Shown: positions 18,545 to 27,602 of the stretch, one piece after another | Numbering within the stretch: position 1 is the stretch's first letter | Layout of the letters: the number at the start of each line of letters is the position of its first letter | Source of the DNA: Gordonia phthalatica | GTDB lineage: Bacteria > Actinomycetota > Actinomycetes > Mycobacteriales > Mycobacteriaceae | Assembly: GCF_001305675.1 (NCBI RefSeq) | Contig: NZ_CP011853.1 | Location: 3,100,001-3,164,000 of the forward strand | Direction of reading: 5' to 3' | DNA: 64,000 nucleotides | Notes under the pieces: generated by a model | What the model saw: only the letters and a program-made list of their open reading frames with translations | Database searches by the model: none | Told to the model about the DNA's origin: nothing | Made by a program: the position numbers and the translations under genes

Positions 18545-18571
18545 GACACCGTGCCACGCGAGCGTGTGACA
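18545..18571 (-). promoter_or_regulatory. Predicted ECF41 promoter for the oxidoreductase-sigma operon
   Basis: On the minus strand TGTCACA (18571-18565) is followed after exactly 16 nt by TGTC (18548-18545). The published ECF41 motif is TGTCACA-N16-CGTC. It lies about 42 bp before the oxidoreductase ATG, so the sigma factor probably drives its own operon. Confidence 0.75.
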
Positions 18572-18599
18572 GGCCTGCGTGTGATTCAGGCCACCACCG

Positions 18600-21122
18600 T
18601 CAACGGAGGTGCTTCGCCAGGTAGCTGCCGGTGATGCTGTCCGCGGAGGCGGCGATCTGCTCGGGGGTCCCGCTCGCCACGATACGACCGCCGGCCGCTC
18701 CCCCTCCTGGGCCGAGGTCGATCACGTGGTCGGCGTTGGCGATGAGATCGAGGTCGTGCTCGATGACGACGACGGTCGCCCCCTGGTCGACGAGCCGCTG
18801 CAGCACGTGGATCAGGGTGCGGACGTCGAGCGGGTGCAGGCCGACGCTGGGCTCGTCGAAGACGAACATCGTGGCGGCCTGATCGCGGCCCAGCTCGGCG
18901 GCCAGTTTCAGGCGTTGCGCCTCCCCACCGGAGAGCGCGGGCGTCGCCTCCCCGAGGGTGAGGTAGCCGAGCCCCAGGTCGACGAGCGTCTGCAGCTTGG
19001 TGCGGATCCGACGGATGTCGCCGATTCGGTCGACGGCGGCGGCCACCGACAGTGACAGAACTTCGGGCAGCGACAGGGCTTCGGGCAGCGACAGTCCCGG
19101 CTGCTCGCCGACCGGGCGGCGGATCCGCTGCGCTGCAGGCCCGAAGCGGGTGCCGTCGCAGTCGGGGCAGACGATGTCGAGGTCGGGCAGGAACTGGACG
19201 TCGAGGACCACCTGCCCGGTGCCCGAGCAGCGTTCGCAGCGCAGGCTGCCGGTGTTGTACGAGAAGTCTGCGGCGGTCAGGCCTGCCGCGGCTGCATCCG
19301 TGGTGGCCGCGTAGGCGCGGCGGAGGTCGTCCATGACGCCGCTGTAGGTGGCGACGGTGGAGCGGACGTTGACGCCGATCGGGTCCGCGTCGACCACCTG
19401 GACGCGGCCGACGCCGTCCGCGTCGACGCTCGCGACGTGGGCCGGGAGGTCCCCGTCGGCTGTCAGTGCGGGAACCAGCGTCTCCAGCACCAGCGTCGAC
19501 TTCCCCGAGCCCGACACCCCGGTCACGACGGTCAGGCGGTTCTTCGGGATCTCCAGTGACAGCGGCGCCACCGTGCGGAACGCGGTGGCCTCCACGACGA
19601 TCCGACCGGCCGCGAAGGTTCGTTCCGCCGCGACCCGGTCGCGGACGACCACGGCTTCCGATCCGTCGAGGAAGCCTGCGAGTCGCGAACCGGCGGCTGC
19701 GGAGAGTCCGGCGGGCGGCGCCTCGGCGACGACTGTGCCGCCGTCCGCTCCGGAGCCGGGACCGATCTCGATCACCCAGTCGGCCTCGACGAGCACCTGG
19801 ACGTCGTGGTCCACCACGACCACCGAGTTGCCGTCGCGGAGCAGGTCGCGCATCACCCCGACCAGTCCGTCGACGTTGGAGGGATGCAGTCCGATCGACG
19901 GCTCGTCGAGCACGTAGAGGACGCCGGTGGTCTCGTTGCGCACCGCTCGGGAGAGTTGGACGCGTTGGCGTTCGCCCGTGGAGAGGGTCGACGCGGCGCG
20001 GTCGAGCGTTAGGTAGCCCAGGCCCAGTTCGTGCAGGCGACCGGCTGTGCCGAGGAGCGTCACGACCAGGTTCTGCGCCATCGCCGTCATGTCCGGCGGG
20101 AGCGTCGGCGGCACGGTGTCGGCCCACGCGATGACGGCGTCGAGGGTCATCGCGGCGGCGTCGGCCAGCCCGATCCCGTCGATCCGCGGTGCTCGGGCGG
20201 CTTCACTGAGCCGGGTGCCGCCGCAGTCGGGGCAGTCGTGCACGGTGATGAATCGGTTGACGCGCGCCAGGCCCTTCTCCGTCGTCGCCTTGCTCAGCGC
20301 CTCCTCGACCGCGCGCCGCGCGTTCCGGTAGGTGAAGTTCAATTCGAAGAGCTTGCCGTTCTTGGAGCGGACCGCGATGTGCCGCTTCTCGTCCGGCCCG
20401 TTCATCACGATCTCGCGCTCGGCGTCGGTGAGCTCGCGGTACGGGACGTCGATCCGGACGCCTAAGGCCTCCGCGACCTGCGGCATCACCGTGAGTCCGA
20501 ACATCGACCACGGACGGACGGCACCGTCGGCGATCGTCTCGTCGGGGTTCGGGACGAGCGTCGCGTCGTCGATCCCGCGGACCTGCCCGGTGCCCTGGCA
20601 GGTGGGGCACGCGCCGCCCGAGTTGAAGGCCAGCGCTTCCGCGCCGGGCGGGGTGAACGTGACCCCGCACTCGGGGCAGGTGAAGTCGAGGCCGACTGCG
20701 ACGTCGATCGTCGGCGGCACGCGGTGTCCGTTCGGACAGCGGTGCGACGCGAGGCGCGAGAACATCAGCCGGAGCACGTTGAGCAGTTCGGTGGACGTGC
20801 CGAACGTGCTGCGGACGCCCGCGACTGCCGGTCGCTGCCGCAGAGCGAGGGCCGCGGGGACGTGGCGCACCGAGTCGACCGCCGCGCGCGGCGCGTGCGA
20901 CATCCGCCGACGCGTGTAGGTCGACAACGCTTCGATGTACCGCCGTGAACCCTCGGCGTAGAGCACGCCCATCGCCAGGGACGACTTCCCCGACCCGGAC
21001 ACACCGCCGATCGCGACCAGCCGCTGCAGCGGAATGTCGACGTCGACGTCGCGCAGGTTGTGGACCCGCGCCCCGCGGACCTCGATCACCGTGGGTTGAC
21101 CGAACTCCCCCGCCGCATCCAT
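18600..21122 (-). CDS. UvrA-like ABC ATPase (UvrA paralogue, drug-resistance/stress subtype)
   Basis: An 840-residue protein with two UvrA-type ATPase halves: Walker A GVSGSGKSSLAMG near residue 40 and [13 protein letters not shown] near 535. Signature regions are LSTGERQR and LSGGEAQR, and Walker B elements are YVLDEPSIGLHP and FVFDEPSVGLHP. Zn-finger CxxC pairs are retained (CPTCQGTGQ, CERCSGTGQ, CPDCDGT). At 840 residues it is about 110 shorter than housekeeping UvrA, and the region after the first ATPase motif is reduced, so the UvrB-binding insert may be missing. Such paralogues (UvrA2/DrrC type) are linked to tolerance of DNA-binding drugs; the role here is inferred. Confidence 0.9.
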   Translation of the reverse strand: MDAAGEFGQPTVIEVRGARVHNLRDVDVDIPLQRLVAIGGVSGSGKSSLAMGVLYAEGSRRYIEALSTYTRRRMSHAPRAAVDSVRHVPAALALRQRPAVAGVRSTFGTSTELLNVLRLMFSRLASHRCPNGHRVPPTIDVAVGLDFTCPECGVTFTPPGAEALAFNSGGACPTCQGTGQVRGIDDATLVPNPDETIADGAVRPWSMFGLTVMPQVAEALGVRIDVPYRELTDAEREIVMNGPDEKRHIAVRSKNGKLFELNFTYRNARRAVEEALSKATTEKGLARVNRFITVHDCPDCGGTRLSEAARAPRIDGIGLADAAAMTLDAVIAWADTVPPTLPPDMTAMAQNLVVTLLGTAGRLHELGLGYLTLDRAASTLSTGERQRVQLSRAVRNETTGVLYVLDEPSIGLHPSNVDGLVGVMRDLLRDGNSVVVVDHDVQVLVEADWVIEIGPGSGADGGTVVAEAPPAGLSAAAGSRLAGFLDGSEAVVVRDRVAAERTFAAGRIVVEATAFRTVAPLSLEIPKNRLTVVTGVSGSGKSTLVLETLVPALTADGDLPAHVASVDADGVGRVQVVDADPIGVNVRSTVATYSGVMDDLRRAYAATTDAAAAGLTAADFSYNTGSLRCERCSGTGQVVLDVQFLPDLDIVCPDCDGTRFGPAAQRIRRPVGEQPGLSLPEALSLPEVLSLSVAAAVDRIGDIRRIRTKLQTLVDLGLGYLTLGEATPALSGGEAQRLKLAAELGRDQAATMFVFDEPSVGLHPLDVRTLIHVLQRLVDQGATVVVIEHDLDLIANADHVIDLGPGGGAAGGRIVASGTPEQIAASADSITGSYLAKHLR

Positions 21123-21159
21123 GCCCCCAGGTTAGCGAGCGGGACGATGAGTCGAGTCG

Positions 21160-22728
21160 CTACCGCTGCACCGCCGACCCGTCCTCGGTCCACCGCTTCC
21201 GCAGGTCGCGCTTGAGGATCTTGCCGGTCGCGGTGCGCGGGAGGGCGTCGACGAAGTGGACGGCTCGGGGACTCTTGAAGTGGGCGATCTGCTCGCGTGT
21301 CCACGTGATCAGATCCGCCTCGCTGACCTCGGCGTCCGGCTTCACCGCGACGACGGCGGTCACCGACTCGCCCCACTTGTCGTCGGGGATCCCGATCACG
21401 GCGACCTCGCCGACCGCCGGGTGCCGGTGCATCACCTGCTCCACCTCGGAGGCGTAGACGTTCTCACCGCCGCTGACGATCATGTCCTTCTTGCGGTCGA
21501 CGATCCGGTAGTAGCCTGCGTCGTCACAGGTCGCGAGGTCACCGGTGAAGAACCACCCGTCGCGCAGCGCTTCGGCGGAGGCCTCCGGCTTGTTCCAGTA
21601 CCCGACGAAGACGTTGGGTCCGCGGACCAGGAGTTCGCCGATGGTCCCCCGCGGAACCTCGGCACCCTGCGCGTCGGCGACCTTCAGATCCACGTGCAGC
21701 GCGGGCTTGCCGACCGAACCCGCGAACCGGACGGTGTCCTCGATGTCGAGGACGCAGGCGATGGGTGCGGTCTCGGTGAGGCCGAAGCCCTCGGCGAAGC
21801 GGACGCCGCGCCGGGTCAGGCTCTCGATGAGGACCACCGGGCACGGTGCGCCGCCGCACAGCCCGAACCGCAGGGAGCTGAGATCGGTCTCGGACTCAGC
21901 GAGCGCCGCATCGATCGCCGCCCACATCGCAGGGACGGCGAACGCGACGGTGACACGGTGCCGCTCGACGGCCGCCAGCCACGCGTCCGGGGTGAAGGTC
22001 TCCAGGACGACGGTGGTGCCGCCGCCGTACAGCAGCGGCAGGCTGAAGATGCCGAGCGCGCCGATGTGGAACAGCGGCGCACCGGCGAGGCTGATGTCGC
22101 GGGGGCCGACGCCCTCCACCGCGACCAGATTGTTGATCGCGTTCCAGTGGTGGTTGGCGTGCGTCAGCATCGCGCCCTTGGGGAATCCCGTGGTGCCCGA
22201 GGTGTACATCAGCATGGCCAGGTCGTCGGGGGCGACGTCGGCCTCGGCCCGCTCGGTGTCGCCGCCGGTGATCAGCTCCTCGTAGCGCGACGGCTCCCCC
22301 GCGGTGCGCTGCTCCCCGGACGGGATCTCGATGATCTCCGCGACGTCCGTCCCGTCGACGGCCGCGGCCACCACCGTCGCGGTCTGCGGGGAGGAGAAGA
22401 CGACCCGCGCACCGCTGTCGCCGAGGATGTACTGGACTTCAGGCGCCTGCAGTCGGCAGTTGATCGGCACGGCCACACCGCCGAGTTTCGCGACGGCGAA
22501 GATCACCTCGAGCATCTGTGGACTGTTCAGAGTCACGAGCGCGACGCGGTCGCCCTTGCCGATCCCCATGCCGCGGAGGACGTCGGCGAGTGCGTTGGTG
22601 CGCAGATCCAGGTCCTCGAAGGTGAGTTCGGCGCCGTTCGCGGCGTCGATCAGCGCGACCCGATGCGGGTGCCGCACGCGATGAATCGTGGGCCAATTCC
22701 CGATTCCCTGATCCGTGTACCTGTCCAT
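21160..22728 (-). CDS. Acyl-CoA synthetase / AMP-dependent ligase (FadD-like)
   Basis: A 522-residue ANL-superfamily enzyme that adenylates a carboxylic acid and transfers it to CoA. The AMP-binding motif MYTSGTTGFPKGAMLTH is near residue 175, GFGLTETAP near 315, the hinge FTGDLATCDDAGYYRIVDRK near 410, and the catalytic Lys in RTATGKILKRDLR near the C terminus. The full family length is present. Chain length is not readable; medium- or long-chain fatty acids are likely in a lipid-rich actinobacterium. It stands alone 38 bp downstream of no clear operon partner. Confidence 0.92.
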   Translation of the reverse strand: MDRYTDQGIGNWPTIHRVRHPHRVALIDAANGAELTFEDLDLRTNALADVLRGMGIGKGDRVALVTLNSPQMLEVIFAVAKLGGVAVPINCRLQAPEVQYILGDSGARVVFSSPQTATVVAAAVDGTDVAEIIEIPSGEQRTAGEPSRYEELITGGDTERAEADVAPDDLAMLMYTSGTTGFPKGAMLTHANHHWNAINNLVAVEGVGPRDISLAGAPLFHIGALGIFSLPLLYGGGTTVVLETFTPDAWLAAVERHRVTVAFAVPAMWAAIDAALAESETDLSSLRFGLCGGAPCPVVLIESLTRRGVRFAEGFGLTETAPIACVLDIEDTVRFAGSVGKPALHVDLKVADAQGAEVPRGTIGELLVRGPNVFVGYWNKPEASAEALRDGWFFTGDLATCDDAGYYRIVDRKKDMIVSGGENVYASEVEQVMHRHPAVGEVAVIGIPDDKWGESVTAVVAVKPDAEVSEADLITWTREQIAHFKSPRAVHFVDALPRTATGKILKRDLRKRWTEDGSAVQR

Positions 22729-22847
22729 GTGACGATCCCGTCGATCCGTGCGGCCGCGCCGCGTATGCCGTGACGAGCATCACCGTAGTCGGTTGCGGGA
22801 GATGTCGGTCGCAGGAGTAGTCGGTTGAGGAAGAGGAGGTGTCGCTC

Positions 22848-23423
22848 TCAGCGGCGCAGGGTGCTGCACACTCCGGTTCGGTTTCCGGTCACCCGGTTGC
22901 CGGTGCCGTTCGCACGGCGGACGTCGCATGTCAGGTCGCCGCCGATCGTGTTCTTGACGACGGTCGCATGCTGGGCGCCGGTGAGCTCGAGTTCCCCGTT
23001 GATCGTCGACGTCTTCACCACGATCCCGCCGGTCGACTCGATGTCGAGGTCTTTGGCGAACGTCGAGCCGGTCACGACGGCTTCCTTGGCGCCGGAGATC
23101 TCGACGTCGCCGGAGATCTGAACGTCGATCAGCTTCACGACGCGGTAGCGCGTGAAGTCGAGTTCGCCGGTGACCTTCTCGCCGCGGATCACGCACGCCT
23201 GGTCGCTCGAATCGCCGCCATTCCGGCAGAGCGCGTCGGCGCGCAGGTTGGGCGGGACGATCCCGGAGTTGCCGGGCGCCGACGTCGTGGCGGGTCCCTC
23301 GGGGGCCGTGCTGACGACGGTCTTCGTCACGGTCGTGGCGGCATCACCGGAGTCGCCACCGCACGCGGTGACGCCGAGACCCGCGACGGCGAGGAGGACG
23401 GTGAGGAGCAGTGCGCGACGGAT
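22848..23423 (-). CDS. Putative beta-helix lipoprotein with apparent ATC start
   Basis: A 191-residue protein with a textbook lipoprotein signal (IRRALLLTVLLAVAGLG, lipobox VTAC), a Thr/Val/Pro linker, and a repeat-rich domain (~85-175). Short strands such as VKLIDVQISGDVEIS and GELELTGAQ recur about every 20 residues, suggesting a small right-handed beta-helix. No ATG, GTG or TTG lies at the signal peptide. The codon at the right place is ATC (23421-23423), with GGAGG 5 nt upstream. The only upstream in-frame GTG would put ~30 charged residues before the signal. It is divergent from the alcohol dehydrogenase. Function unknown. Confidence 0.65.
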   Translation of the reverse strand: MRRALLLTVLLAVAGLGVTACGGDSGDAATTVTKTVVSTAPEGPATTSAPGNSGIVPPNLRADALCRNGGDSSDQACVIRGEKVTGELDFTRYRVVKLIDVQISGDVEISGAKEAVVTGSTFAKDLDIESTGGIVVKTSTINGELELTGAQHATVVKNTIGGDLTCDVRRANGTGNRVTGNRTGVCSTLRR

Positions 23424-23602
23424 GGGTGCCTCCAGGGTCGATGAACGGCGTGTCGAAGTAGATCGGCTGGTCCCGACCGTACCCGGTGGCGCGCGTCCGG
23501 ACCGGGATGCGACGCGCACCGCATCCCTCGGAAAGCGACCACACGGACGCCGCTCGCCGCCTAGCGTCTCCACTGTCCCGGGAATCGTTGATGGAGCAAA
23601 CA

Positions 23603-24640
23603 ATGCGCGCAGTGAAGCTGACCTCACCAGGCACTCTCGAACTCGTCGAGACCCCGATCCCGGAGCCCGGCCCCGGCCAGGTGCGCGTGAAGGTGGCAGG
23701 CGCCGGTCTGTGCCACTCCGACCTCCACGTCCTGCACCTGAAGAGCCCGTGGCCCGGCCCGGCCTTGACTCTCGGCCACGAGGGATCCGGGTGGATCGAC
23801 GCGCTGGGTGCCGGCGTGACCGGAGTGACGGAGGGCGACCCCGTGCTCGTGAACCTCATCTGGAGTTGCGGACACTGCCGTCCGTGCGTGATGGGCCGCG
23901 ACAACGCGTGCGTCTCCGGTGGCCGTCACAACCATCCGCCGACTCCCGGGCTCGGCCCCGACGGTGCGATGGCCGAGTACATGCTGGTGCCGGTTCGGCA
24001 CGCACTGCCGCTCGGCGACATCGATCCGGTGACCGCCGGACCGCTCGCCGACGCCGCGCTCACGCCGATGCGCGCGATCAACTCGGTGCGCGACCGACTG
24101 ACCCCGGGTTCCACCGCGGTCGTGATCGGTGTCGGCGGCCTCGGCCACCTGGCGGTGCAGATCCTGCACGCATCCACCAGTGCCCGCATCATCGCCGTCG
24201 ACATGTCGGACGACAAGCTGGACTTGGCGCGCAGGCACGGCGCCGACCTCGCCGTCGACTCACGCGGCGACGCGGCCGAGCAGATCCTCGCCGAGTCCGA
24301 CGGCTACGGCGTCGACGCGGTGTTCGACTTCGCGGGTGTGCAACCGACGGTCGACCTCGCGACGAGCATCGTCGCACCGGAGGGCGTGGTGCGGCTCGTC
24401 GGCCTCGGCGGCGGCGGACTCCGGTTCGGCGCCGACGCCGACACCCGCGCGCTGCCCTGGGGCGTCGACATCCGGAAGTCGTACGGCGGCACTCTTGCGG
24501 ACCTGACCGAGGTGATCGCCCTGGCCGCTCAGCAGAAGCTGACGGTGGAGAGCACCGTGTACCCGCTCGACGACTTCCAGCGCGCGTTCGACGACCTCGA
24601 TGCGGGCCGGGTCACCGGCCGCGCGATTCTGCAGCCGTGA
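23603..24640 (+). CDS. Zinc-dependent alcohol dehydrogenase (MDR family)
   Basis: A 345-residue NAD(P)-dependent dehydrogenase. The catalytic zinc ligands are Cys in GLCHSD and His in GHEG; the structural zinc site is CGHCRPCVMGRDNAC; the cofactor motif is VIGVGGLGHLAVQ. ATG 23603 is preceded by GGAG at 6 nt; the ATG at 23591 (MEQT) is an alternative. Substrates are probably alcohols or aldehydes. It is divergent from the beta-helix lipoprotein, with no clear operon partner. Confidence 0.92.
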   Translation: MRAVKLTSPGTLELVETPIPEPGPGQVRVKVAGAGLCHSDLHVLHLKSPWPGPALTLGHEGSGWIDALGAGVTGVTEGDPVLVNLIWSCGHCRPCVMGRDNACVSGGRHNHPPTPGLGPDGAMAEYMLVPVRHALPLGDIDPVTAGPLADAALTPMRAINSVRDRLTPGSTAVVIGVGGLGHLAVQILHASTSARIIAVDMSDDKLDLARRHGADLAVDSRGDAAEQILAESDGYGVDAVFDFAGVQPTVDLATSIVAPEGVVRLVGLGGGGLRFGADADTRALPWGVDIRKSYGGTLADLTEVIALAAQQKLTVESTVYPLDDFQRAFDDLDAGRVTGRAILQP

Positions 24641-24690
24641 CCGGGGCGGACGCATGCGGGTTCATCGAGCCGGGGTCATGGCGCTCCGGA

Positions 24691-25304
24691 TCAGTGACAC
24701 TGCATGATCGCCCACACCGCGTCCCAGTTCCGGGTCCGCAGATCCGCATCGCGGATCCAGAAATAGAGGCGTCCGCAGTCGCCCCACATCATTCCCAGAT
24801 CCTCGTGACTGTCGATCTGAGCGAGTAGCCGCCACTCTCCGGAACCCCGGCGCAACTCGGCCACCCGCGGGTCGGACGACCCGTCCCAGAGTCCGTGGCC
24901 GGCGAGTTGGCACGTGTCCTGCATGTCCCCCTGCAGCGGGTCCGGGTGCCCGAGCAGCCGGGTGTTCAATCGGTCGTCGGACGCACCGATGAGCTCCTCG
25001 TACGCCTCGATCGCACTGGGAGTTCCGAGGATGTCCCGGGCCTCCGCCGATTCGTCGGGCGCCACCGTCCATTCGATCGTCGGGACGATCCGCCGAGCCT
25101 CGAACTCAGCATCGACGTGGAGGTCGTCTGGTGGCAGTCGGCGTGCGATGCCTGGGACTCTCCGAAACCCTCTGACGGGAGATCCGGCGCCTCGTCGAAC
25201 CTGACCGAAGGCCTCAGCAACCTGCCGAGGTCATCGTAGGTGACCGACAGTCCCGCACGCGTCAACCCCTCGCGGAACTGCTGGAGACCGGTCGTCCACT
25301 TCAT
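24691..25304 (-). pseudogene. DUF1963 (YwqG-type) gene broken by frameshift and probable internal deletion
   Basis: Two reading frames together resemble one DUF1963 protein. The first starts at ATG 25304 (MKWTTGLQQFREGLTRAG) and reads RPSVRFD, which fits the family N terminus. Near 25165-25195 sense passes to a second frame reading LPPDDLHVDAEFEARR and continuing to 24691, ending with the conserved C-terminal half (LLGHPDPLQGDMQ, WRLLAQIDS, LYFWI). The central block usually found between these halves (the W-P and first AQID segment) is missing. The 5' end overlaps the EamA gene by 74 nt in another frame. A functional product is unlikely. Confidence 0.7.
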
Positions 25305-26259
25305 GCATCCCCCGAATACTCGTCGTCGCGGCCAGGGCCGTCCCATCATCCTGCGCCACCGCGGGAGGAGTCACATCGACACCCGCCCGCCGCGACTTCC
25401 GGACCGCCGAACCGAGCAACACGCCGCCCACCACCAGCACGCCGCCGACCGCCTCGATCGGAGTCACGGCCTGCCCGAGGACGATCCACGCGGCCGACAT
25501 GCCGAACACCGGGACCAGCATCGAGAAGGGCGCGACGACGCCTGCGGGATGGCGCGTCATCAGCCAGGTCCAGATTCCGGAGCCGGCCAGGGTAGCGATG
25601 ACGATGGTGTACAGCAGACCGAGCGTGGCGGGGAGTCCGTCGAGGCTCGCGCCTTCGCGCAGGGCCGCCTCGATCCGAGCCGGTCGTTCGACGACCAGGC
25701 TGACGATCAGGAGCGGGACGGGCGGGATCACCGACATCCAGAGCGTCAGGCGCAGCGGATCCGCGGCACGCGCCTGACGGTTGCAGACATTGCCGATGGC
25801 CCAGCCGAGGGCGCCCGCAAGGGTGAGGAGGAACGGCAGGATCGCCGCGTTCTCCGACTGCTCCCAGCCCACCACGGCCAGTCCGATCACCGCGATCGCG
25901 ATGCCTGCGAATCGGACCGGGGTGAGGCGCTCGCGCAGGAACACCGCGCCGAGCACCACGGTGAACGGCGCCGACGCCTGCAGCACCAGTGACGCCAGAC
26001 CGGCCGGCATGCCCGCCGCCATCCCCCAGTACAGGAACGCGAACTGGAGGAAGCCGAAGCCGATGCCGAATCCGACGAGCCAGCGCCATTCGACATTCGG
26101 GCGGGGAACCAACAGCACCGTCGGAATCGCGATCAGGCCGAAGCGCAGGGCGGCGCACAGGAACGGAGGGAACGTTTCGAGGGAGTAGTGGATCGCGATG
26201 AAGTTGATGCCCCAGAACGCTGCGACGGTGATGGCGAGGAGACGGTGGCGCATCGGCAT
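25231..26259 (-). CDS. EamA/DMT-family exporter
   Basis: A 342-residue transporter with ten membrane helices in two EamA halves (FWGINFIAIHYSLETFPP; GALGWAIGNVCNRQA; SMLVPVFGMSAAWIVLGQ), resembling YddG/RhaT-type amino-acid or metabolite exporters. The last ~45 residues are hydrophilic and run into the remains of the DUF1963 gene, so the natural stop may have been lost when that gene decayed. ATG 26259 is used; ATG 26253 also fits. It is divergent from the LysR regulator, which probably controls it. Confidence 0.9.
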   Translation of the reverse strand: MPMRHRLLAITVAAFWGINFIAIHYSLETFPPFLCAALRFGLIAIPTVLLVPRPNVEWRWLVGFGIGFGFLQFAFLYWGMAAGMPAGLASLVLQASAPFTVVLGAVFLRERLTPVRFAGIAIAVIGLAVVGWEQSENAAILPFLLTLAGALGWAIGNVCNRQARAADPLRLTLWMSVIPPVPLLIVSLVVERPARIEAALREGASLDGLPATLGLLYTIVIATLAGSGIWTWLMTRHPAGVVAPFSMLVPVFGMSAAWIVLGQAVTPIEAVGGVLVVGGVLLGSAVRKSRRAGVDVTPPAVAQDDGTALAATTSIRGMHEVDDRSPAVPRGVDACGTVGHLR

Positions 26260-26285
26260 GGATCCATCGTCGTCCCACCCATGAG

Positions 26286-26316
26286 TTCAGCACAACTGAA
26301 ATGATTTGAATATTCA
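26286..26316. promoter_or_regulatory. LysR-type operator between eamA and lysR genes
   Basis: TTCAG-N5-CTGAA (26286-26300) is a perfect interrupted palindrome with the T-N11-A form of LysR-family sites. A second palindrome, TGAATATTCA, follows at 26307-26316. Both lie in the 72-bp divergent gap. Confidence 0.65.
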
Positions 26317-26331
26317 CTGTAGGTTGACTTC

Positions 26332-27258
26332 ATGGATGTGCGTCACCTGCAACTTCTTCGAGAACTCGACGAGCGCGGCAGCGTGACCGCGGTGGCCCAG
26401 GCGACGCACCGCACCGTGTCCGCGGTCTCCCAGCAGCTGCGGACCGCGCAGCGCGACTTCGGAATGAACCTGGTGGAGCCCGACGGTCGCGGTCTTCGAC
26501 TGACTGATGCCGGTCGGCTTCTCGCCGCAGGCGGCGTCGAGGTCGACACCGCGATCGCCGCGGTCCAGGCCCGGTGGGACGCGTACCGCCGCGACCCCGG
26601 CGGCGACGTCTCGGTCAACGCCTTCCAGAGCGCGGCGGCCCTGCTCTTCCCGCACCTGCTGGCGACGGCCGACGAGCGGCGGATCTCCCTGCGGCTCGAC
26701 GACGTGGATCCCGCTGAGTCCGAGTTCGCCGCCATGACCGCGGACTACGACATCGTCGTCGCGCACAGTCTCGACGGACCGCGACCGATCGGATCGGCGG
26801 GGCTGGTGGTGCGCGACCTGGTGACCGAACCGCTCGACATCGCCATGCGCGCCGACCATCCACTCGCGGCGAAGCGACGCCTGCGGGCGGCGGACGTCGC
26901 CGATGAGACCTGGCTCGGCGTCCCCCGCGGCTATCCGTTCGACTCGGTGCTGCGCGGCATCGAGCAGGCCCTCGGCGCGCCACCGCGGGTGGCCCAGCGT
27001 CTGCGCGACAACCGCCTGATCGAGCACCTCGTCGCCGCGACCGATTGTCTCGCAGTCCTCCCCAGGTACACGACGCGCGTCGACGCCTCCTTCGTCCTCC
27101 GCGAGATCGTCGACGTCCCGGCGCGCCGCTACCTGTCGGCACTGATGCGTCCCGATCGAGCCGAGCGCCTGGCCGTGCAGACTGTGTTGGCGGCACTCAT
27201 CGAAGCCGCGCGATCCCATGAGACGGCGTCGGGTCCGCAGGCCGGCCGACCCGAGTAA
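26332..27258 (+). CDS. LysR-family transcriptional regulator
   Basis: A 308-residue regulator. An N-terminal winged helix (HLQLLRELDERGSVTAVAQATHRTVSAVSQQL) is followed by a type-2 periplasmic-binding-fold effector domain from about residue 85. It is transcribed away from the EamA exporter gene, the usual LysR arrangement, and palindromes lie between them. The inducer is unknown but is plausibly the exported metabolite. Confidence 0.92.
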   Translation: MDVRHLQLLRELDERGSVTAVAQATHRTVSAVSQQLRTAQRDFGMNLVEPDGRGLRLTDAGRLLAAGGVEVDTAIAAVQARWDAYRRDPGGDVSVNAFQSAAALLFPHLLATADERRISLRLDDVDPAESEFAAMTADYDIVVAHSLDGPRPIGSAGLVVRDLVTEPLDIAMRADHPLAAKRRLRAADVADETWLGVPRGYPFDSVLRGIEQALGAPPRVAQRLRDNRLIEHLVAATDCLAVLPRYTTRVDASFVLREIVDVPARRYLSALMRPDRAERLAVQTVLAALIEAARSHETASGPQAGRPE

Positions 27259-27267
27259 TCTGCGGTC

Positions 27268-27576
27268 ATGCTCTTCGCCTTCTCCATCGCCCCCGGAACC
27301 TCCGACAGCGCCGACGGCTCGGTCAGTGCCGCCGTCGCCGAAGCAGTCCGCGTGGTGCGCGCGTCCGGGCTGCCGAACGAGACCACGTCGATGTTCACCA
27401 CCATCGAGGGCGAGTGGGACGAGTGCATGGCCGTGATCAAGGCTGCGTGCGAGGCGGTCGCCGCCACCAGTCCCCGCGTGAGCCTCGTGTTGAAAGCCGA
27501 TATGCGCGAGGGATTCTCGGGGCAGATCAGCGCGAAGGTGGAGCGCGTCGAGGAGCGGCTGCGCGACGACGCCTGA
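27268..27576 (+). CDS. Thiamine-binding / MTH1187 (DUF77) family protein
   Basis: A 102-residue ferredoxin-like protein. The start MLFAFSIAPGTSDSADGSVS, the central TTIEGEWDECMAVI and VSLVLKADMREG are typical of DUF77/YqgV proteins, which form tetramers and bind thiamine or related metabolites. It follows the LysR gene by 9 bp and precedes the MarR gene by 26 bp, so the three may be co-transcribed. Confidence 0.85.
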   Translation: MLFAFSIAPGTSDSADGSVSAAVAEAVRVVRASGLPNETTSMFTTIEGEWDECMAVIKAACEAVAATSPRVSLVLKADMREGFSGQISAKVERVEERLRDDA

Positions 27577-27602
27577 TCGCCGATCCGTGTCATACTCGCG
27601 GC

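Noticed and set aside
18600..21122. Housekeeping uvrA
   Set aside because: The protein is about 110 residues shorter than UvrA, with a reduced region after the first ATPase motif, fitting a paralogue.
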